A stretch of DNA of 64,000 nucleotides, taken from assembly GCA_003013855.2 (NCBI GenBank), contig ML058465.1, positions 1,178,001-1,242,000 of the forward strand, read 5' to 3'. The notes below the pieces were generated by a model, which searched no databases, had not been told where the DNA came from, and saw only the letters and a program-made list of their open reading frames with translations. Made by a program: the position numbers and the translations under genes. Below are positions 1 to 10,504 of the stretch, piece after piece. Source of the stretch: Liriodendron chinense (lineage: Eukaryota; Streptophyta; Magnoliopsida; Magnoliales; Magnoliaceae). Every line of letters begins with the position of its first letter. Within the stretch, counting starts at the first letter, position 1.

Positions 1-511
1 TAAATTAGGCTGAGTGCAATCTAGGCACACTTCAACTAAGACAAATTAAGTTAAGCACATGGCAGCTGGTGCTGAGAGCATGCTCATTGGTCAGGGGTAG
101 ATATGCTTAGAGAGGGGTGGATGCATTCCAGCCAAGGACACATGCCATTTTAGAGGGAGCACATGCTGCTAAGGACCGGCAGCGCATGATGGTAACGGCT
201 GGCAACGCATGGCTTTTTATAGGCGGCGTATGGTGCAAAGGGCTGACAGCGCATGGCTTTATTTAGAGCCAGCGCGTCCCCGCTTCAAACCTTAGTGCAT
301 GCCCACTTTTGGAGCCAGCGCGTGATGAAAATCACTCTATATCCAGCGCGTGGTGAAAATCGCCCCACGCTACAAAGGCTAGCGCATCGCTCCGTTTGAA
401 GGGCTAGCGCGTCAAAAAAAAATCGCCCCTTCTCGTCCGCTCTCCTCTCTCTTCTACTCTCTCTCTCTCTCCTCTCCCTCTCTTCTCTTCTTGAATGCCA
501 TTCACGCAACC

Positions 512-521
512 CCTTTATATA
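512..521 (-). promoter_or_regulatory. Probable TATA box of the left LTR
   Basis: The minus strand reads CTATATAAAG here. About 30-90 bases downstream is a GA-rich stretch (plus-strand CT repeats at 430-490), as in many plant LTR leaders. It is the counterpart of the TATA box at 11794-11801 in the other LTR. Confidence 0.45.
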
Positions 522-607
522 GTTGTTGGTTTGGGAGTTGTAACGGTTCATATATATCCTCTTATGGTGTAGTCCACTTGAAACTTGGATCAGGTTAATC
601 TTGTGTA

Positions 608-1300
608 TTCTGGCACGTGTGGACCACACTGATCCTGTGAACATGTCAGATTCTCCAAATCACTCAGATGGTGGGCTGTTGGAGGCGCTGGACGCTGGTT
701 AATGTTGATAATACGTATGTACCATGAGTTTGCATGGTTAGTACGTCTTTTGGAAAACCTGTTAGTGGGTCTCCTTTGTAGTTCGTGGGCCCCAAATCTA
801 AGCGGTTCATTAGTTTAGGGTCGTCATTCTAGGAGGTGGCCTCAAGTTTCACCTAAATCCGAGTTCCAGGTGGGCCATACGAGAGGAAACAGTTCCACCG
901 TTCAATCACCGTTGAAGACTTATGTGGAGCCATAGAAGTATCAGATCAAGCTAGCATTTATGCATATGACACGTGTGGGCATTTGTGATTCTCTGAATGT
1001 TTCAGATGTTTCAAAGGGCATCATGGTGGCCCCACACGACTTCAACCAGTAACCGATTCTCAATCAGCGCTTGGGCGCATGTCTTTACGACAGTGGCTTT
1101 TTCCACGTTTGCATGCTTCCACGTGTTTGGCAAACTTTTAGGTGGGTCCCATTTATAGGGCATGGGTTTAAGATTGAAACCGTTCATCAGCTCGGGAGTG
1201 CTATTCCAGGAGGTGGTCCCAAGTTTGGGGCAAATCAGATGTTCAGGTGGGCCATACCATAGAAAATAGTGTCACCGTTGTTTTGCCGTTGAATGATATT
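608..1300. repeat. Diverged tandem duplication of about 350 bp inside the LTR
   Basis: The stretch from GGCACGTGTGG near 611 to about 960 and the stretch from GACACGTGTGG near 967 to about 1300 run in parallel. Shared landmarks in order are CACGTGTGG, a CAGAT run, a TTTGCATG block, GGTGGGTCCC or GGGTCTCC, GTTCAT, CAGGAGGTGG or TAGGAGGTGG, CAAGTTT, AGGTGGGCCATAC and CACCGTT. Identity is moderate, so the duplication is old. Confidence 0.55.
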
Positions 1301-1309
1301 TGGGAGTGC

Positions 1310-1515
1310 TCATGACGAGAGTGGTCATATCCCGGAGTGCTCATATTCGGGAGTGCTCATGACGGGAGTGGTCATATTCGGGAGTGCTCATATTCGGGAG
1401 TGCTCATGACGGGAGTGGTCATATTCGGGAGTGCTCATATTTGGGAGTGCTCATGACGGGAGTGCTCATATCCGGGAGTGCTCATGTTCAGGAGTGGTCA
1501 TGACGAGAGTGCTCA
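1310..1515. repeat. Tandem array of about 15/30-bp units (GGGAGTGCTCAT type)
   Basis: The sequence alternates GGGAGTGCTCATGACG and GGGAGTGGTCATATTC many times with few changes. It grades directly into the 48-bp array that follows; both share a TGCTC-CATG core. Confidence 0.8.
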
Positions 1516-1825
1516 CGAGTTGAACTGCTCGCATGTTCGGGATGCGACCTCTTTTAACGAGCACGAGCCGAGCTGCTCACATGTTCGGGATGCGACCTCT
1601 TTTAACGAGCACGAGCCGAGCTGCTCGCATGTTCGAGATGCGACCTCTTTTAACGAGCATGAGCCGAGCTGCTCGCATGTTCGGGATGCGACCTCTTTTA
1701 ACGAGCACGAGCCGAGCTGCTCACATTTCGGGATGCGACCTCTTTAACGAGCACGAGCCGAGCTGCTCACATGTTCGGGATGCGACCTCTTTAACGAGCA
1801 CGAGCTGAGCTGCTCACATATATAG
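1516..1825. repeat. Tandem array of six 48-bp units
   Basis: The unit contains GCTGCTCRCATGTTCGGGAT, then GCGACCTCTTTTAACGAG and CACGAGCCGA. It recurs near 1524, 1573, 1621, 1669, 1717 and 1763; the last two copies carry small deletions. The unit length is a multiple of three, so two overlapping frames stay open and give 16-residue repeats. I regard those ORFs as by-products of the array. Confidence 0.85.
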
Positions 1826-2131
1826 GCTGCTGGTACTATAGGCTAAGGGATGTCATCGCTGATCATTAGTAGTTAAACGTGCTCGCACGTCGGAAGCTGC
1901 TCGCGAGACAAGCTGCTCGCATATATAGGCTGCTGGTACTATGAGCTGAGGGACGTCCTCGCCATGACCAGAGACCAGGGCTGCTCGCATAACCAGAGAC
2001 CAGAGACCAGAGACCAGGGCTGCTCGCATGACCAGAGACCAGAGACCAGAGCTGCTCGCATGACCAGAGACCAGAGACCAGAGACCAGGGATGCTCGCAT
2101 GACCAGAGACCAGGGACCAGAGATGCTCGCA
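1811..2131. repeat. Paired 31-bp repeats and a GACCAGA tandem array
   Basis: A block reading GCTGCTC, CATATATAGG and CTGCTGGTACTA occurs at 1811 and again at 1911. From 1964 to 2131 follows an array of AGAGACC or CCAGAGA steps, punctuated every 30-40 bases by the same TGCTCGCAT core found in the arrays to the left. Confidence 0.75.
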
Positions 2132-2381
2132 GGATCAGGATGTCATGATGATATACGATCACCGCTATTTCGACTATAACACTGAATTTCATGATGCGCT
2201 GGGGCACTTTAGTGACGCGCTGACCTACTCGTGTTTTGTAAAATTTGGGTTTTGCGAAACGGAGGGCTTGCGGGGCCTGCTTTGTGATGGATGTCGATGC
2301 ACTGGCCCTATTTCTAATCAGGTGATGATTTGGGCACTCATAATCATTGTTTCGAAGACCTTGACTTTTGGGACCCCAACA

Positions 2382-2759
2382 CTCCATAAACTGGAATTAC
2401 ACGAGGCAGGGGTGGCCGCGATGAAGAAGGACTGGCAGATTGTTGACGATGGGTGTCAAGAGGCTACCGCTCATTTGGCAGAGATAGACAATGAGGTGGC
2501 TCGACTGCAAGCCGAACGCTCGATCGTCCACCTTAAACTATCCAAGCTCAGCGGTCAAAGGACTCGTTTGCAATCTTCCCTTGATCAGCAGGAGGCGGGG
2601 CGCGACGTCGTGAGAGCCCAAGTTGCAGAGTTGGAGTAGTCTCTCAGGGACATTCCTGATCCTGCTCTAGTTCTAGCTGAAGCTGAAACGGCACGGAAGG
2701 CGGTCGAGGAGTCTACAACAAACTTGTTAGACCAATGTTTGAAAACTTTAAACAGTTGA
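2382..2759 (+). pseudogene. Antisense coiled-coil ORF between pol and 3' LTR
   Basis: On the strand opposite to the retroelement one frame reads through about 125 codons with a single TAG at 2637-2639 and a final TGA at 2757-2759. The product is rich in Leu, Glu, Arg and Ala in heptad-like spacing, for example EVARLQAERSIVHLKLSKLS and LVLAEAETARKAVEES, and should form a coiled coil. The lineage is known to carry additional antisense ORFs between integrase and 3' LTR, often plant-mobile-domain-like proteins with a coiled-coil tail. This could be the tail of such a protein, its N-terminal part lost where the LTR begins. No plant mobile domain is visible. The open frame continues left to 2145 across the LTR border, but that part has no family resemblance. 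Confidence 0.45.
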
Positions 2760-3207
2760 GCTGTAATGACCTCCATTCGTAAAATAAAATTTTTAGAACA
2801 CGTTATAACAAAATTTTTAGAACACGTTGTAACAAATACTGTGTCAATATGTATACTACCGCAGTTTTAGGTTCGTGTTGTATTGCTAATTTATTTGTAA
2901 ATTTTGAGCTTTGAATGCAAGTTGACTGAGTCATTTGGGAAGAGCGTCCCCTTGTTAGGACCCAAACCTGTGCTTGTACGAACAGGGATGTGATCGAGCC
3001 TCTATTAAGGGCTTACCCCCTTTCTTAATGGCCTTGAAGAGCGGGGTGTCATTCCTGGCGTATTCTGAGCCTTGACGACTTCCTGATACCTGTGGAAGAA
3101 AAGGTAGATAATTAGCATTTTGCTCCGAACTTCATGCGGTATCATTTCTTTTTGGTATTTCCTCATCCCTCTAATGGGGCGCTTCAAAATATGATGATAG
3201 ACTTCCA
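2760..3207. other. 3' untranslated part of the retroelement
   Basis: Nothing coding is supported here. There is a short direct repeat (AAATTTTTAGAACACGTT near 2788 and 2811). On the minus strand a purine run, AAGAAAGGGGGTAA, lies at about 3013-3026; it resembles a polypurine tract, but it sits some 630 bases from the LTR border proposed at 2381. Confidence 0.4.
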
Positions 3208-3831
3208 TCAAGTATAATATCTTTTCAAGAACCGACCATTCACCAGCGTACTGACGCCCTGTCCTTTGCAATCTATTACCCGGTAGGCTCCATTAGAGTA
3301 CACCTCATCGATAATGCACACTGGATCCCATTTTGGATCGAATTTACTTTTTGGGCCTTGCGCCGGTGCCGGACGTTTCATCATTAGCACCAGGTCGCCT
3401 CTTTTAAATGACCTTCCCCGGACCCGTTTATCGTACGCTGCTAAGATTTGTTTTTGATACATTTCAAGCCTTTGCTGAGCGGCGAGTCTCTTTTCATCCA
3501 GGTCGTCAAGCTCGACCATTTTGATTTTATCATTGTACTCGGTTGTCAAGGAGTGTCGGAGCGCAACTCGAAGTGACTCCACCTGTATTTCCATCGGGAT
3601 CACGGCTTCCGTGCCGTACACTAATGAGTAGGGTGTGGCTCGGGTGGCTGTGCGGTACGTGGTCCTGTATGCCCATAGTGCTTCGGGTAATCGTCTGTCC
3701 CAGTCCTTCTTATTTTCTGCCATCGTCTTCTTCAGGATTTTCATGATAGTCTTGTTGAACGCTTTGGCTAACTCATTCGCGGGAGGGTAGTAGGGTGACG
3801 AATAGCAATGCTTGACTTGAACTTCGCGCAT
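3208..3831 (-). pseudogene. Integrase C-terminal part, Ty3/gypsy Tat type (catalytic Glu replaced)
   Basis: This frame carries the end of the integrase core and the C-terminal domain. The motif SSPYYPPANELAKAFNKT matches the region holding the third catalytic residue of retroviral-type integrases, normally an N-G-x-A-E-A-F-N-K type string. Here codon AAA gives Lys where Glu is expected, so the active-site triad is broken. The C-terminal LVNGRFLKRYY ending is typical of Tat polyproteins and marks the pol stop at 3208. The frame overlaps the preceding one by about 60 bases, and a shift of one base near 3800-3830 is needed to join them. Confidence 0.85.
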
Positions 3832-4205
3832 AGCCTATCGATAGTGACATTTTTTAAGGGTGTCCCGTTGTCGGTGGTGATTCTTTCAGGGATACCGTGC
3901 CGGTATAATATGGCATGACGGATGAAACTTTCGACGTGTCTGGCTTTCACGTTTCTTAAGGCAATGGCTTCAGCCCATTTAGAGAAATAATCGGTCGCGG
4001 CAAGGATGTACTGGTGCCCCTGAGAGGATGGCGGGTTGATTGGCCCTATCACGTCCATGCCCCAGGCGGCGAAAGGCCAAGATATCACTGATTGATGTAA
4101 CTCTTCTGATGGTGAGTGTATTATATCTGCATGTATCTGGCATTGATAACACTTCCTGACGTAGTCTATCGCGTCTTTCATCATTGTGGGCCAATAGTAC
4201 CCCAT
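3768..4205 (-). pseudogene. Integrase zinc-finger end and catalytic core
   Basis: The frame begins with GYYWPTM, a standard block before the second half of the HHCC zinc finger; Cys19 and Cys22 (RKCYQC) are present. The core has Asp51 (WGMDVIGP) and Asp112 (ITTDNGTP). The two histidines of the finger lie in the preceding frame (EAHGGECGAHQGG). Between them a TGA at 4209-4211 interrupts an otherwise continuous frame; it could have come from CGA by cytosine deamination. The frame is lost near 3800-3830. Confidence 0.88.
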
Positions 4206-4208
4206 ATG

Positions 4209-5198
4209 TCAGACACGGTGATGCAAGTTCCTACCCCCTTGGTGAGCACCGCACTCCCCTCCGTGTGCTTCTTTTAGCATGGCGTATGCCTCATCCTGAT
4301 CCAGGCAGCGTAGCAGCACTCCTTCATACGAGCGCTTGTAAAGGGTGTCACTCTGCATTATGAACGAACCGGCGTGTCTTCTGACCTGAGTGCGCGTCTT
4401 GGGCTCTTCCGGTAAGAATCCGTACTTCAAGTAGTTGACGAATGGTCTCTTCCAGTCGTTTTCTTTTGTGATTTCGAAGCAACAGATGAGATTCACGCTT
4501 GATTCGTTGCTACGCGGTAGGGTAGTTGGTAAGATCCTTCTTTCTTCGATCGTTACTTGAAGTGGGATGCCTCCCGGATTAGCCAGGGCAGCGGCCAGGC
4601 TGGCCAACGCGTCGGCCTGTATGTTCTCTTGCCTTGGTATATGTGAAATGCTGCCATTGCGAAACTGGTCGAACAACGATTGCGCTTGGTGGCAGAAGGG
4701 CGACAACTCGGGCTTGCGAACCTCATATTCCGTCGTTAGCTGTCTGATGACTAGCCTGGAGTCGCCGTAGATCTGTATTGCCTTGATATGCATCTCGAGG
4801 GTGAGCTGTAGTCCGATAATAAGGGCTTGGTATTCTACCTCGTTGTTGGTACAAGTCGGCACGATCGTGAATGCATAGGGCAGTAGATCTCTCTGCGGGC
4901 TAATGAATATAATTCCTGCTCCTGCCCCTGTGGACCTAGCGGCTCCGTCGAAGTACATTTGCCAGGGTCGCGGTTCTTCAATCATCATAACCTGGTCATC
5001 TGGGAGATCGTATTCCATTTCTTCATTGCTTGGAACGGGGTGCGCAGCGAGGAAGTCCACAATCACTTGCCCTTTAACGGCTCGGCCCGGGACGTAAGTG
5101 ATATCGAATTCCGAAAGGAGAAGGGCCCATTTTGCTAAGCGCTCGGACAACATGGGCCGATTCATGAGAAATTTGATCGGATCAGCCTTGGATATCAA
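4209..5198 (-). pseudogene. Second, archaeal-type RNase H (aRH) and integrase N-terminus
   Basis: Residues about 80-205 form an RNase H fold distinct from the usual gypsy RNase H. All four acidic residues are visible: Asp84 (MYFDGAARS), Glu122 (NNEVEYQAL), Asp146 (YGDSRLV) and Asp196 (QADALASLA). Possession of both a gypsy RNase H and this second RNase H is a recognised mark of the Tat lineage. The stretch before it (LAKWALLLSEFDITYVPGRA) is the normal end of the first RNase H. The end carries the His pair of the integrase zinc finger. A one-base shift near 5210 separates it from the frame upstream. Confidence 0.9.
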
Positions 5199-5724
5199 TG
5201 TTATTTTGATGTGAGAGGCAGTAATGCCTAAGCTTCTTCACGGCGAAGATGAGGGCCAGACATATCTTCTCGATCACTGAGTAGTTAAACTTGGCCCCTA
5301 CTAATGTGCGACTTAGATAATACAGTGCGTTCTCCTTGCCTTCTTCGTTTTTCTGTGCCAGGAGCGCCCCTAGTGAATTATCACCCACTGCAATGTATAG
5401 AATCAGCGGTTTGCCCTTAATTGGGGCAGTGAGGACTGGCGAATTCCCGAGCATTTCTTTTAGTGAATCAAAAGCTTTCTGACAGGCGGCGTCCCATTCG
5501 AACCTGACATTTTTCTTATTGAGTCGGGAGAATGGCTGACAACGACCAGCTAGGTTTGAAATGAATCTCCTCAGGTATGCTATGCGGCCCTGGAAGCTTT
5601 TCAGCTGCTTCAGGTTCTTTGGAGGCGGCATTTCTATGATGGCCTTAATTTTTGCGGGATCGATTTCTATGCCCCTGTGCCTGACCACGAAACCCAAGAA
5701 TTTGCCGGATGCAACCCCGAACAT
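5182..5724 (-). pseudogene. RT thumb/connection and gypsy RNase H
   Basis: GKFLGFVVRHRGIEIDPAKI is the classic gypsy block after the RT palm. The RNase H follows, with the Asp block LYIAVGDNSLGALLAQ and the block NYSVIEKICLALIFAVKKL. It needs a one-base shift near 5735 to join the RT frame and another near 5210 to join the downstream frame, so the polyprotein cannot be translated in one piece. Confidence 0.88.
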
Positions 5725-5729
5725 GCATT

Positions 5730-6295
5730 TTAGCAGAGGCTCTTCTTACGCAATCGTTGGAACACTTGCCTTAGGTGCTCCCTGTGCTGCTCGTGATCGG
5801 TCGACCTGACGACTAAATCATCCACATAGCATTCAACGTGTTTATGCATCATGTCCTGGAATATGACGTGCATCGCGCGCTGGTAGGTTACCCCTGCATT
5901 CTTTAATCCGAAGGGCATTACGCGGTAGCAGTAGATGCCGAGAGTCGTGCGGAAAGCCGTGGCTTCTTCGTCTTTTGGGGCCATGCGAATTTGATTATAT
6001 CCCGAATACCCGTCTATGAAAGACATCACTGCATACCCCGTTGTGCTGTCAATCAGCATCTCAGGAATCGGGAGGGGAAAATCGTCCTTAGGGCAGGCTT
6101 CATTTAGGTTTTGAAAATCAACACATATTCGGATTTGTCCGCTCTTTTTCTTGACCGGCACGATGTTTGAGATCCACCGAGGGTACTTCACCTCTCGAAC
6201 GAACCCGGCCTGAATTAGCCTCTTGACTTCTTCCTCAATCTTTGGTATAATGTTCGGATGAAATCGTCGTTGTGGTTGTTTTACCGGCTTCTTTT
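5730..6295 (-). pseudogene. Reverse transcriptase
   Basis: The frame holds fingers and palm of a Ty3/gypsy RT: NIVPVKKKSGQIRICVDF, then SFIDGYSGYNQI, then the catalytic YVDDLVV. All three catalytic aspartates (SFIDGY and YVDD) are present. It is open upstream of the first Met at 6191 to about 6295 (KPVKQPQRRFHPNI), where the frame changes. Confidence 0.9.
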
Positions 6296-6620
6296 CTCCC
6301 TCATGATACTTAGTTTGTGCATGGCGATTGTCGGGCTGAGCCCGGGCATTTCTGAATATGTCCAGGCAAAGATATATTTATTCTCCTTTAGCAGCTGCAG
6401 GTATCTTTTCTTCTCACCTTCTGGGATGTTTCTGCTTAAGTATGTATTTCTGGGCTCTTCGGGGGTGCTCAGGTTTATCTCCTCGAGCTCGTCGATCGTT
6501 GGCTGTCCACCATCTTCTAGTTGCGCAGGTGCGATACTTGGCTGGACTACATCGATAGGCTCTGCGACTGGGTTTCTTCTGCTGGGCCGATGGTTACCAT
6601 GTTTACACTTGCCCTAGCCC
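6296..6620 (-). pseudogene. Protease-RT linker, frame-shifted
   Basis: The minus strand encodes typical Tat linker and RT N-terminal blocks, for example GQPTIDELEEINLSTPEEPR and MPGLSPTIAMHKLSIMRE. These sit in frames different from both neighbours. At least two shifts are needed between 6290 and 6640. This stretch therefore belongs to the polyprotein and is not a spacer. Confidence 0.65.
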
Positions 6621-8675
6621 CTAGGCCTTCTCCATTGTGGTAAACTCGCCTATGTTCTTCAAATGGAGCCAGTAACCTCCCTCTGTGTCTATGCTTTGGT
6701 CGGGGAATCCCATATTCTTCATGATCTTTCGGCTGGCTCTGCTATATCTCTTGTCTTCTATCGGTCGAGATTGGGCGAGCCCCCTTCCTTCCCCTCTTTC
6801 TTCTGATGGCGCTGGCCAGCTCGGCCCTGAGTGAAACTTGATGTCTTTCTGGGTGACGTCTCTTGACGGCACGATGAACTGGCTTGGAGCTTTTGGAAAG
6901 GGTTTGGTTCTTCCTATCTTGGGTACCGGCACGTTGAAGCTGGACTTGAGCACGCTCATGTCTTGATCTGAGATCAGTTTTAACACAGACTGCCCTGGCT
7001 GACGTAAATGTTGCGGTATCACATAAAATTTCTTCGTGGTTGGCCGAGAGTGACTTTCCAATGGATGTTGGGATCTCCCCTGGGTGGCAGTTTGAGGCTC
7101 ACTTCCCCGCGCGAACTTCTCTGTTCGAGTTTTTACCCCCTGCCCCTTCTCTGATACCTCGGTCCTTTCGCTGGTTTCACTGCCGTCGGCCGAGCCGTAG
7201 TATTTTGCGTCGGCTAAAAATGACTCGGCTATCGTGTATGGCTTTGGATCCGCCGTTACCCTGTATTGGACTCCGTCTCTGCTGTATTTAAAACATTGGT
7301 GATATGTCGAGGGGATTGTGCGATTTTGGTGGAGCCAAGGCCTTCCTAAAAGGAGGTTGTATGTTGTCACTGCATCGATCACCTGGCATGTCACTTTCGT
7401 GGTCAGTCCTTCGATCTCTAACATTACCGTAATTGATCCGAGCGTGCGCTGACTGTCTTGATTGAAACCTTGAATCATCATAAAACTCGGGCGTAACGCT
7501 GATTGCCTGTAACCTAGCCTCTGTAATGTCCTCAAGGGCATGATATTTACAGCCGACCCATCGTCCAGCATACATCTCTTGATCTCAGTATCCCTGATTA
7601 TTCCTGCGACCATTAGCGGACGGTTGTGGTCTATTGATTCTATCATGCGGTCTTCTTCTGAGAACGTGATAGTCGAATGATGATTGACAAGCATGACTTG
7701 TGACACCGGCATATACCCTTCCCAAAATTTATCTGAATTTTTCATTTCTTCTTCTATCTCTACTATCGTGACCTCCCTGACTTCATTGTCAAGCAAGGCG
7801 TTGATTAACATTTCTCTGTATACTTTTGAGAGGCATAGGGCATCGTATATGCTCAGGCGGGCGGGAACCTTCCGTAGGTGCGACACAATGTCGTATGCCA
7901 CTGGCCTAGGGTTTGGCTGACTGGTCGTAGCTTCGACGACTTTTTCTTTCGACTTTTGCATGCGAGGTCTTTCCTGCGATCTGTCAGGGGTACCGTCTTC
8001 TGGTATCGGGTTGTCTGGTCTGGGGAGAGTACGGTCAGGCATTTGCCTTCCTGACCGTAGGATGACTGCATCAACTTCCCTCTCTATTACTTGCGGCGTT
8101 TCTTCAGGTGATGCTTGTTCGGCGAACGACACCATTCCGCAGCAGGCCATGTTCGTCATGAGTTGCCCCTGCCCCTGCGACTTCGCTCCTCTGTTCTTCT
8201 TTCGCTTCACAAGTCTTTGTCTGTTCTCAAGTCTTTTCTTGCTACTGACTGGGGTCCATGGTTCCTTTGGCTTAGGGAGCAGGGTTGATCGGCCGGTTTC
8301 ACCTTCTATCGGGACTGTTGAAATTGCCCCGACTACCTCCTTCACTGTCTCAGGTACCTTCATGCTGATGACCCCTTGATTGATCAATCGCTGTATTCTT
8401 CCCTTTAAGGAAAAGCAATCTTCCGTCTGATGGCTGATGCACCGGTGATATTTGCAGTATTTAGGGTCGTTCGTTATTCCGACCTCGTGGGGGCGAATCG
8501 GCTCTGGTAGGCGTATCAGGCCCTCTTCGATTAACTGTTCCATGATCGAAACTAAATCGGCCATGTCGAATGTGTATGGGCCGTTCGCCTTTTCTCTTTC
8601 GGCTATAGATACACGTTTGGGTACATAGGGCCTTTTACCTTTATCTGGTACACTGCCGTCTTCACCTCTGTCCAA
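6621..8675 (-). pseudogene. Gag C-terminus (zinc-knuckle-like) and aspartic protease
   Basis: A 684-codon open frame. Near residues 70-90 it has YCKYHRCISHQTEDCFSLK, the Cys/His block that stands at the gag end in Tat elements. The protease is centred on residue 371 with the active-site string LDDGSAVNIMP, followed by LLLGRPWLHQ, the second conserved protease block. The rest is low-complexity linker rich in Pro, Ser, Arg and Glu. This is the longest undamaged part of the element. Confidence 0.88.
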
Positions 8676-9950
8676 TGATTCATAGCGGCGCGTTTTCGGT
8701 CTTTCGGGTCCCTACTCCTGTCGACCTGGTGGGTCTCCACCACTCTTCCTGTCTCTCTTTTCTGTCTCTCGGGCCTGAAGCTTACTCGAGATGCTGCTTC
8801 CTCTACCAAGTGTGCTTTCGTTGCTAATTCGCGAAAGGAGTTGAAGGTGTTGCCTGACAGGCCATACGAGATCATCGGGTCTAGGGCCCTTAGACATCTT
8901 CATCTGCTCACCTTCGCTGGGTAATTCTCGGCATTGAGCCGCTGTGGTTCCCCATCGGTCGATGAACTTCTCAACTGGCTCACCATTTCTCTGTCTGACC
9001 ATTGCAAGATCCGTTAACGAGATCTCTCTCTCTGTTGTGAAGAATTTTGAGATGAAGACATCTTGCATCTGCTCCCATGTTCTCACAGAGCCGGCTGGTA
9101 GTGACATGTACCATTGGAAAGCTTTCCCTGTTAGGGTAGATCCAAATAGCCGCATGCAGTATTGCGGGACTGCAGACCAGTTCCCCAATGTAGTCAGGAA
9201 GTGGGTGATGTGCTCCTCTGGCGACCCTCTGCCATCGAACTTTCCGAACTCCGGGCATCTAAAGTTGGCCGGAAATGGTACCTCCTCTACTTCTGGTGGG
9301 TATGGGACCCGATATTTGTAGCTACCTTTCCTCTCTTTCTCCTTTTCCTGTTGCATCACATGGGCTATTGTTTCGGATAGCTCTTCTCGTGATACGTGAG
9401 ATGTGGAGAGTAGCGCGCGTCCTACTGGCATAACTCTGGGTTGGATGGGTGGCTCTGGCTCAACCGGACCTTCTGCTGCACCTTGAGATTCCTCCGCCGA
9501 TTGGCGGGTAGGTGGTGCGGTACTTCTGGTGGCATTTTGCGCTATTAGAGTGGTCAAGGCTTCCTGGATGGCCTTCATTCGCTCATTTGTCTCACGGTTA
9601 GCCTCTACCAACCTGTCGATCTGATCTTGTAACGGAGGTAACTCTTCCGTCTCATACGGTTCTTCCTCTGCCTCTGCAGCCACCTGCACCATCACTACTT
9701 GCGCCAACTGGATTTTTTGGACCGGTCCTTGTCTTGGTATGAGGATCGTTGTGGACTTGGGCTTTTCGTTCACGAGCCCAGTGGTCCTTTGTGGGGTACG
9801 AGAGGTTTTGGGCAATGGCGGGAACTGCTCAATCGTTATTGCGGGCATTGCGGGCTCTGTCGGCGCAACCCTCCTGCCTGCAAGGGTCTTCTGCCCCTGC
9901 TTTGGCTGCCATTGTCTCTTGTTTGCAAGGCGAGGTCTTGTGATGTCCAC
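8603..9950 (-). pseudogene. Gag polyprotein (retrotransposon gag domain)
   Basis: The N-terminal 220 residues are polar and Pro/Gln-rich. From about residue 230 the retrotrans_gag domain is clear: CPEFGKFDGRGSPEEHITHF, AFQWYMSLPAGSVRTWEQM and FISKFF. Near 8880 the frame shifts: the continuation (SFRELATKAHLVEEAASRV) is in the frame ending at 8603. A second shift near 8670 leads to the zinc-knuckle frame. The open frame at its start lacks an ATG (GTG at 9950), and a TGA lies about 50 bases upstream, so the true start is uncertain. Confidence 0.87.
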
Positions 9951-10481
9951 CTTCTTATATGTGGCTAAGTTGGCTGCTTTCTTCTGCTCTTTCTTTTGTC
10001 AGCGCGTTTCGACCAACTGCCATCTTGAATTAGAGGCAGTTGTCGTGGTCAGGATGAAGAGAGGGAAGCTGAAGCCTCCGGTGGCAAGGAAAGTGCACAA
10101 ACTGCTTATTGAGCACGCCATTTCCTTCGCCTGTCCTAGTATCTTGCTAATTCTGTGGTGTCATAAAAATAATTAGAACAGTTCACAAGTGCGGTCGGGA
10201 GTATGAACCGATCGATCGTAGTGCATAAACCGACAGAAATAAGCAAGACGGATATAAATACGTGTAGCTGTGGAAATTTGTGGGTTTGCAAGCCTTTTTG
10301 AATATCTATTGCCTTAGAGATGAAGGGAAGAACGTTCCCGTTGAGAGTCGCCAGTTTGACGCCCGGGGGGCGCTGAAACATTACGCCTCGCGGTAACTTT
10401 CCTATGCGTGAATTCGTGTTTGCAGGTAATTGATCTTAGAGTGTCTCTATGCTCAGACATAACTAGAGATTCTGGGTTCGA
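9951..10481 (-). other. Retroelement leader between primer binding site and gag
   Basis: About 530 bases separate the primer binding site from the gag frame. No domain is visible. Short open frames occur on both strands and look accidental. A second 'AGAGTCGCCAGTTTGACGCC' string at about 10344-10363 resembles a partial copy of the primer-binding-site border. Confidence 0.5.
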
Positions 10482-10501
10482 GGTCCCCAGCAGAGTCGCC
10501 A
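10482..10501 (-). other. Primer binding site (tRNA-Arg type)
   Basis: On the minus strand the bases just inside the 5' LTR read TGGCGACTCTGCTGGGGACC. This matches the TGGCGACTCYRCTGGGGA primer binding site used by Tat/Ogre elements, complementary to the 3' end of a tRNA-Arg. Three bases separate it from the LTR end at 10505. Confidence 0.8.
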
Positions 10502-10504
10502 GTT

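Larger units (their letters stand above)
1..2381 (-). mobile_element. Candidate 3' LTR of the Tat-type retrotransposon, cut by the window edge
   Basis: The 15 bases at 2367-2381 (TTTGGGACCCCAACA) are the same as the outer end of the 5' LTR at 12326-12340, which suggests an LTR border here. Further left on the minus strand there is a TATA box (512-521) followed by a GA-rich leader, the order expected for U3 then R. The body does not look like the 10505-12340 LTR: its U3 is much longer and filled with tandem repeats. About 0.8 kb of R-U5 would lie outside the window if the layout matches the other LTR. No purine tract sits next to 2381, so the border is only probable. Confidence 0.45.

Noticed and set aside
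285..644. 119-codon minus-strand ORF rich in Arg and Glu
   Set aside because: It lies over the GA-rich LTR leader just after the TATA box and is low-complexity leader sequence.
1478..1808. Two overlapping ORFs with 16-residue repeats in the 48-bp array
   Set aside because: They exist because the tandem unit is divisible by three and lacks stops in two frames. There is no splice site, promoter or family resemblance.
10000..10160. Start of a separate plus-strand gene near 9999
   Set aside because: The frame is short, lies in the retroelement leader, and has no domain or promoter.
9699..10176. Plus-strand ORFs opposite gag
   Set aside because: They are shadows of the gag frame on the other strand, with no domain.
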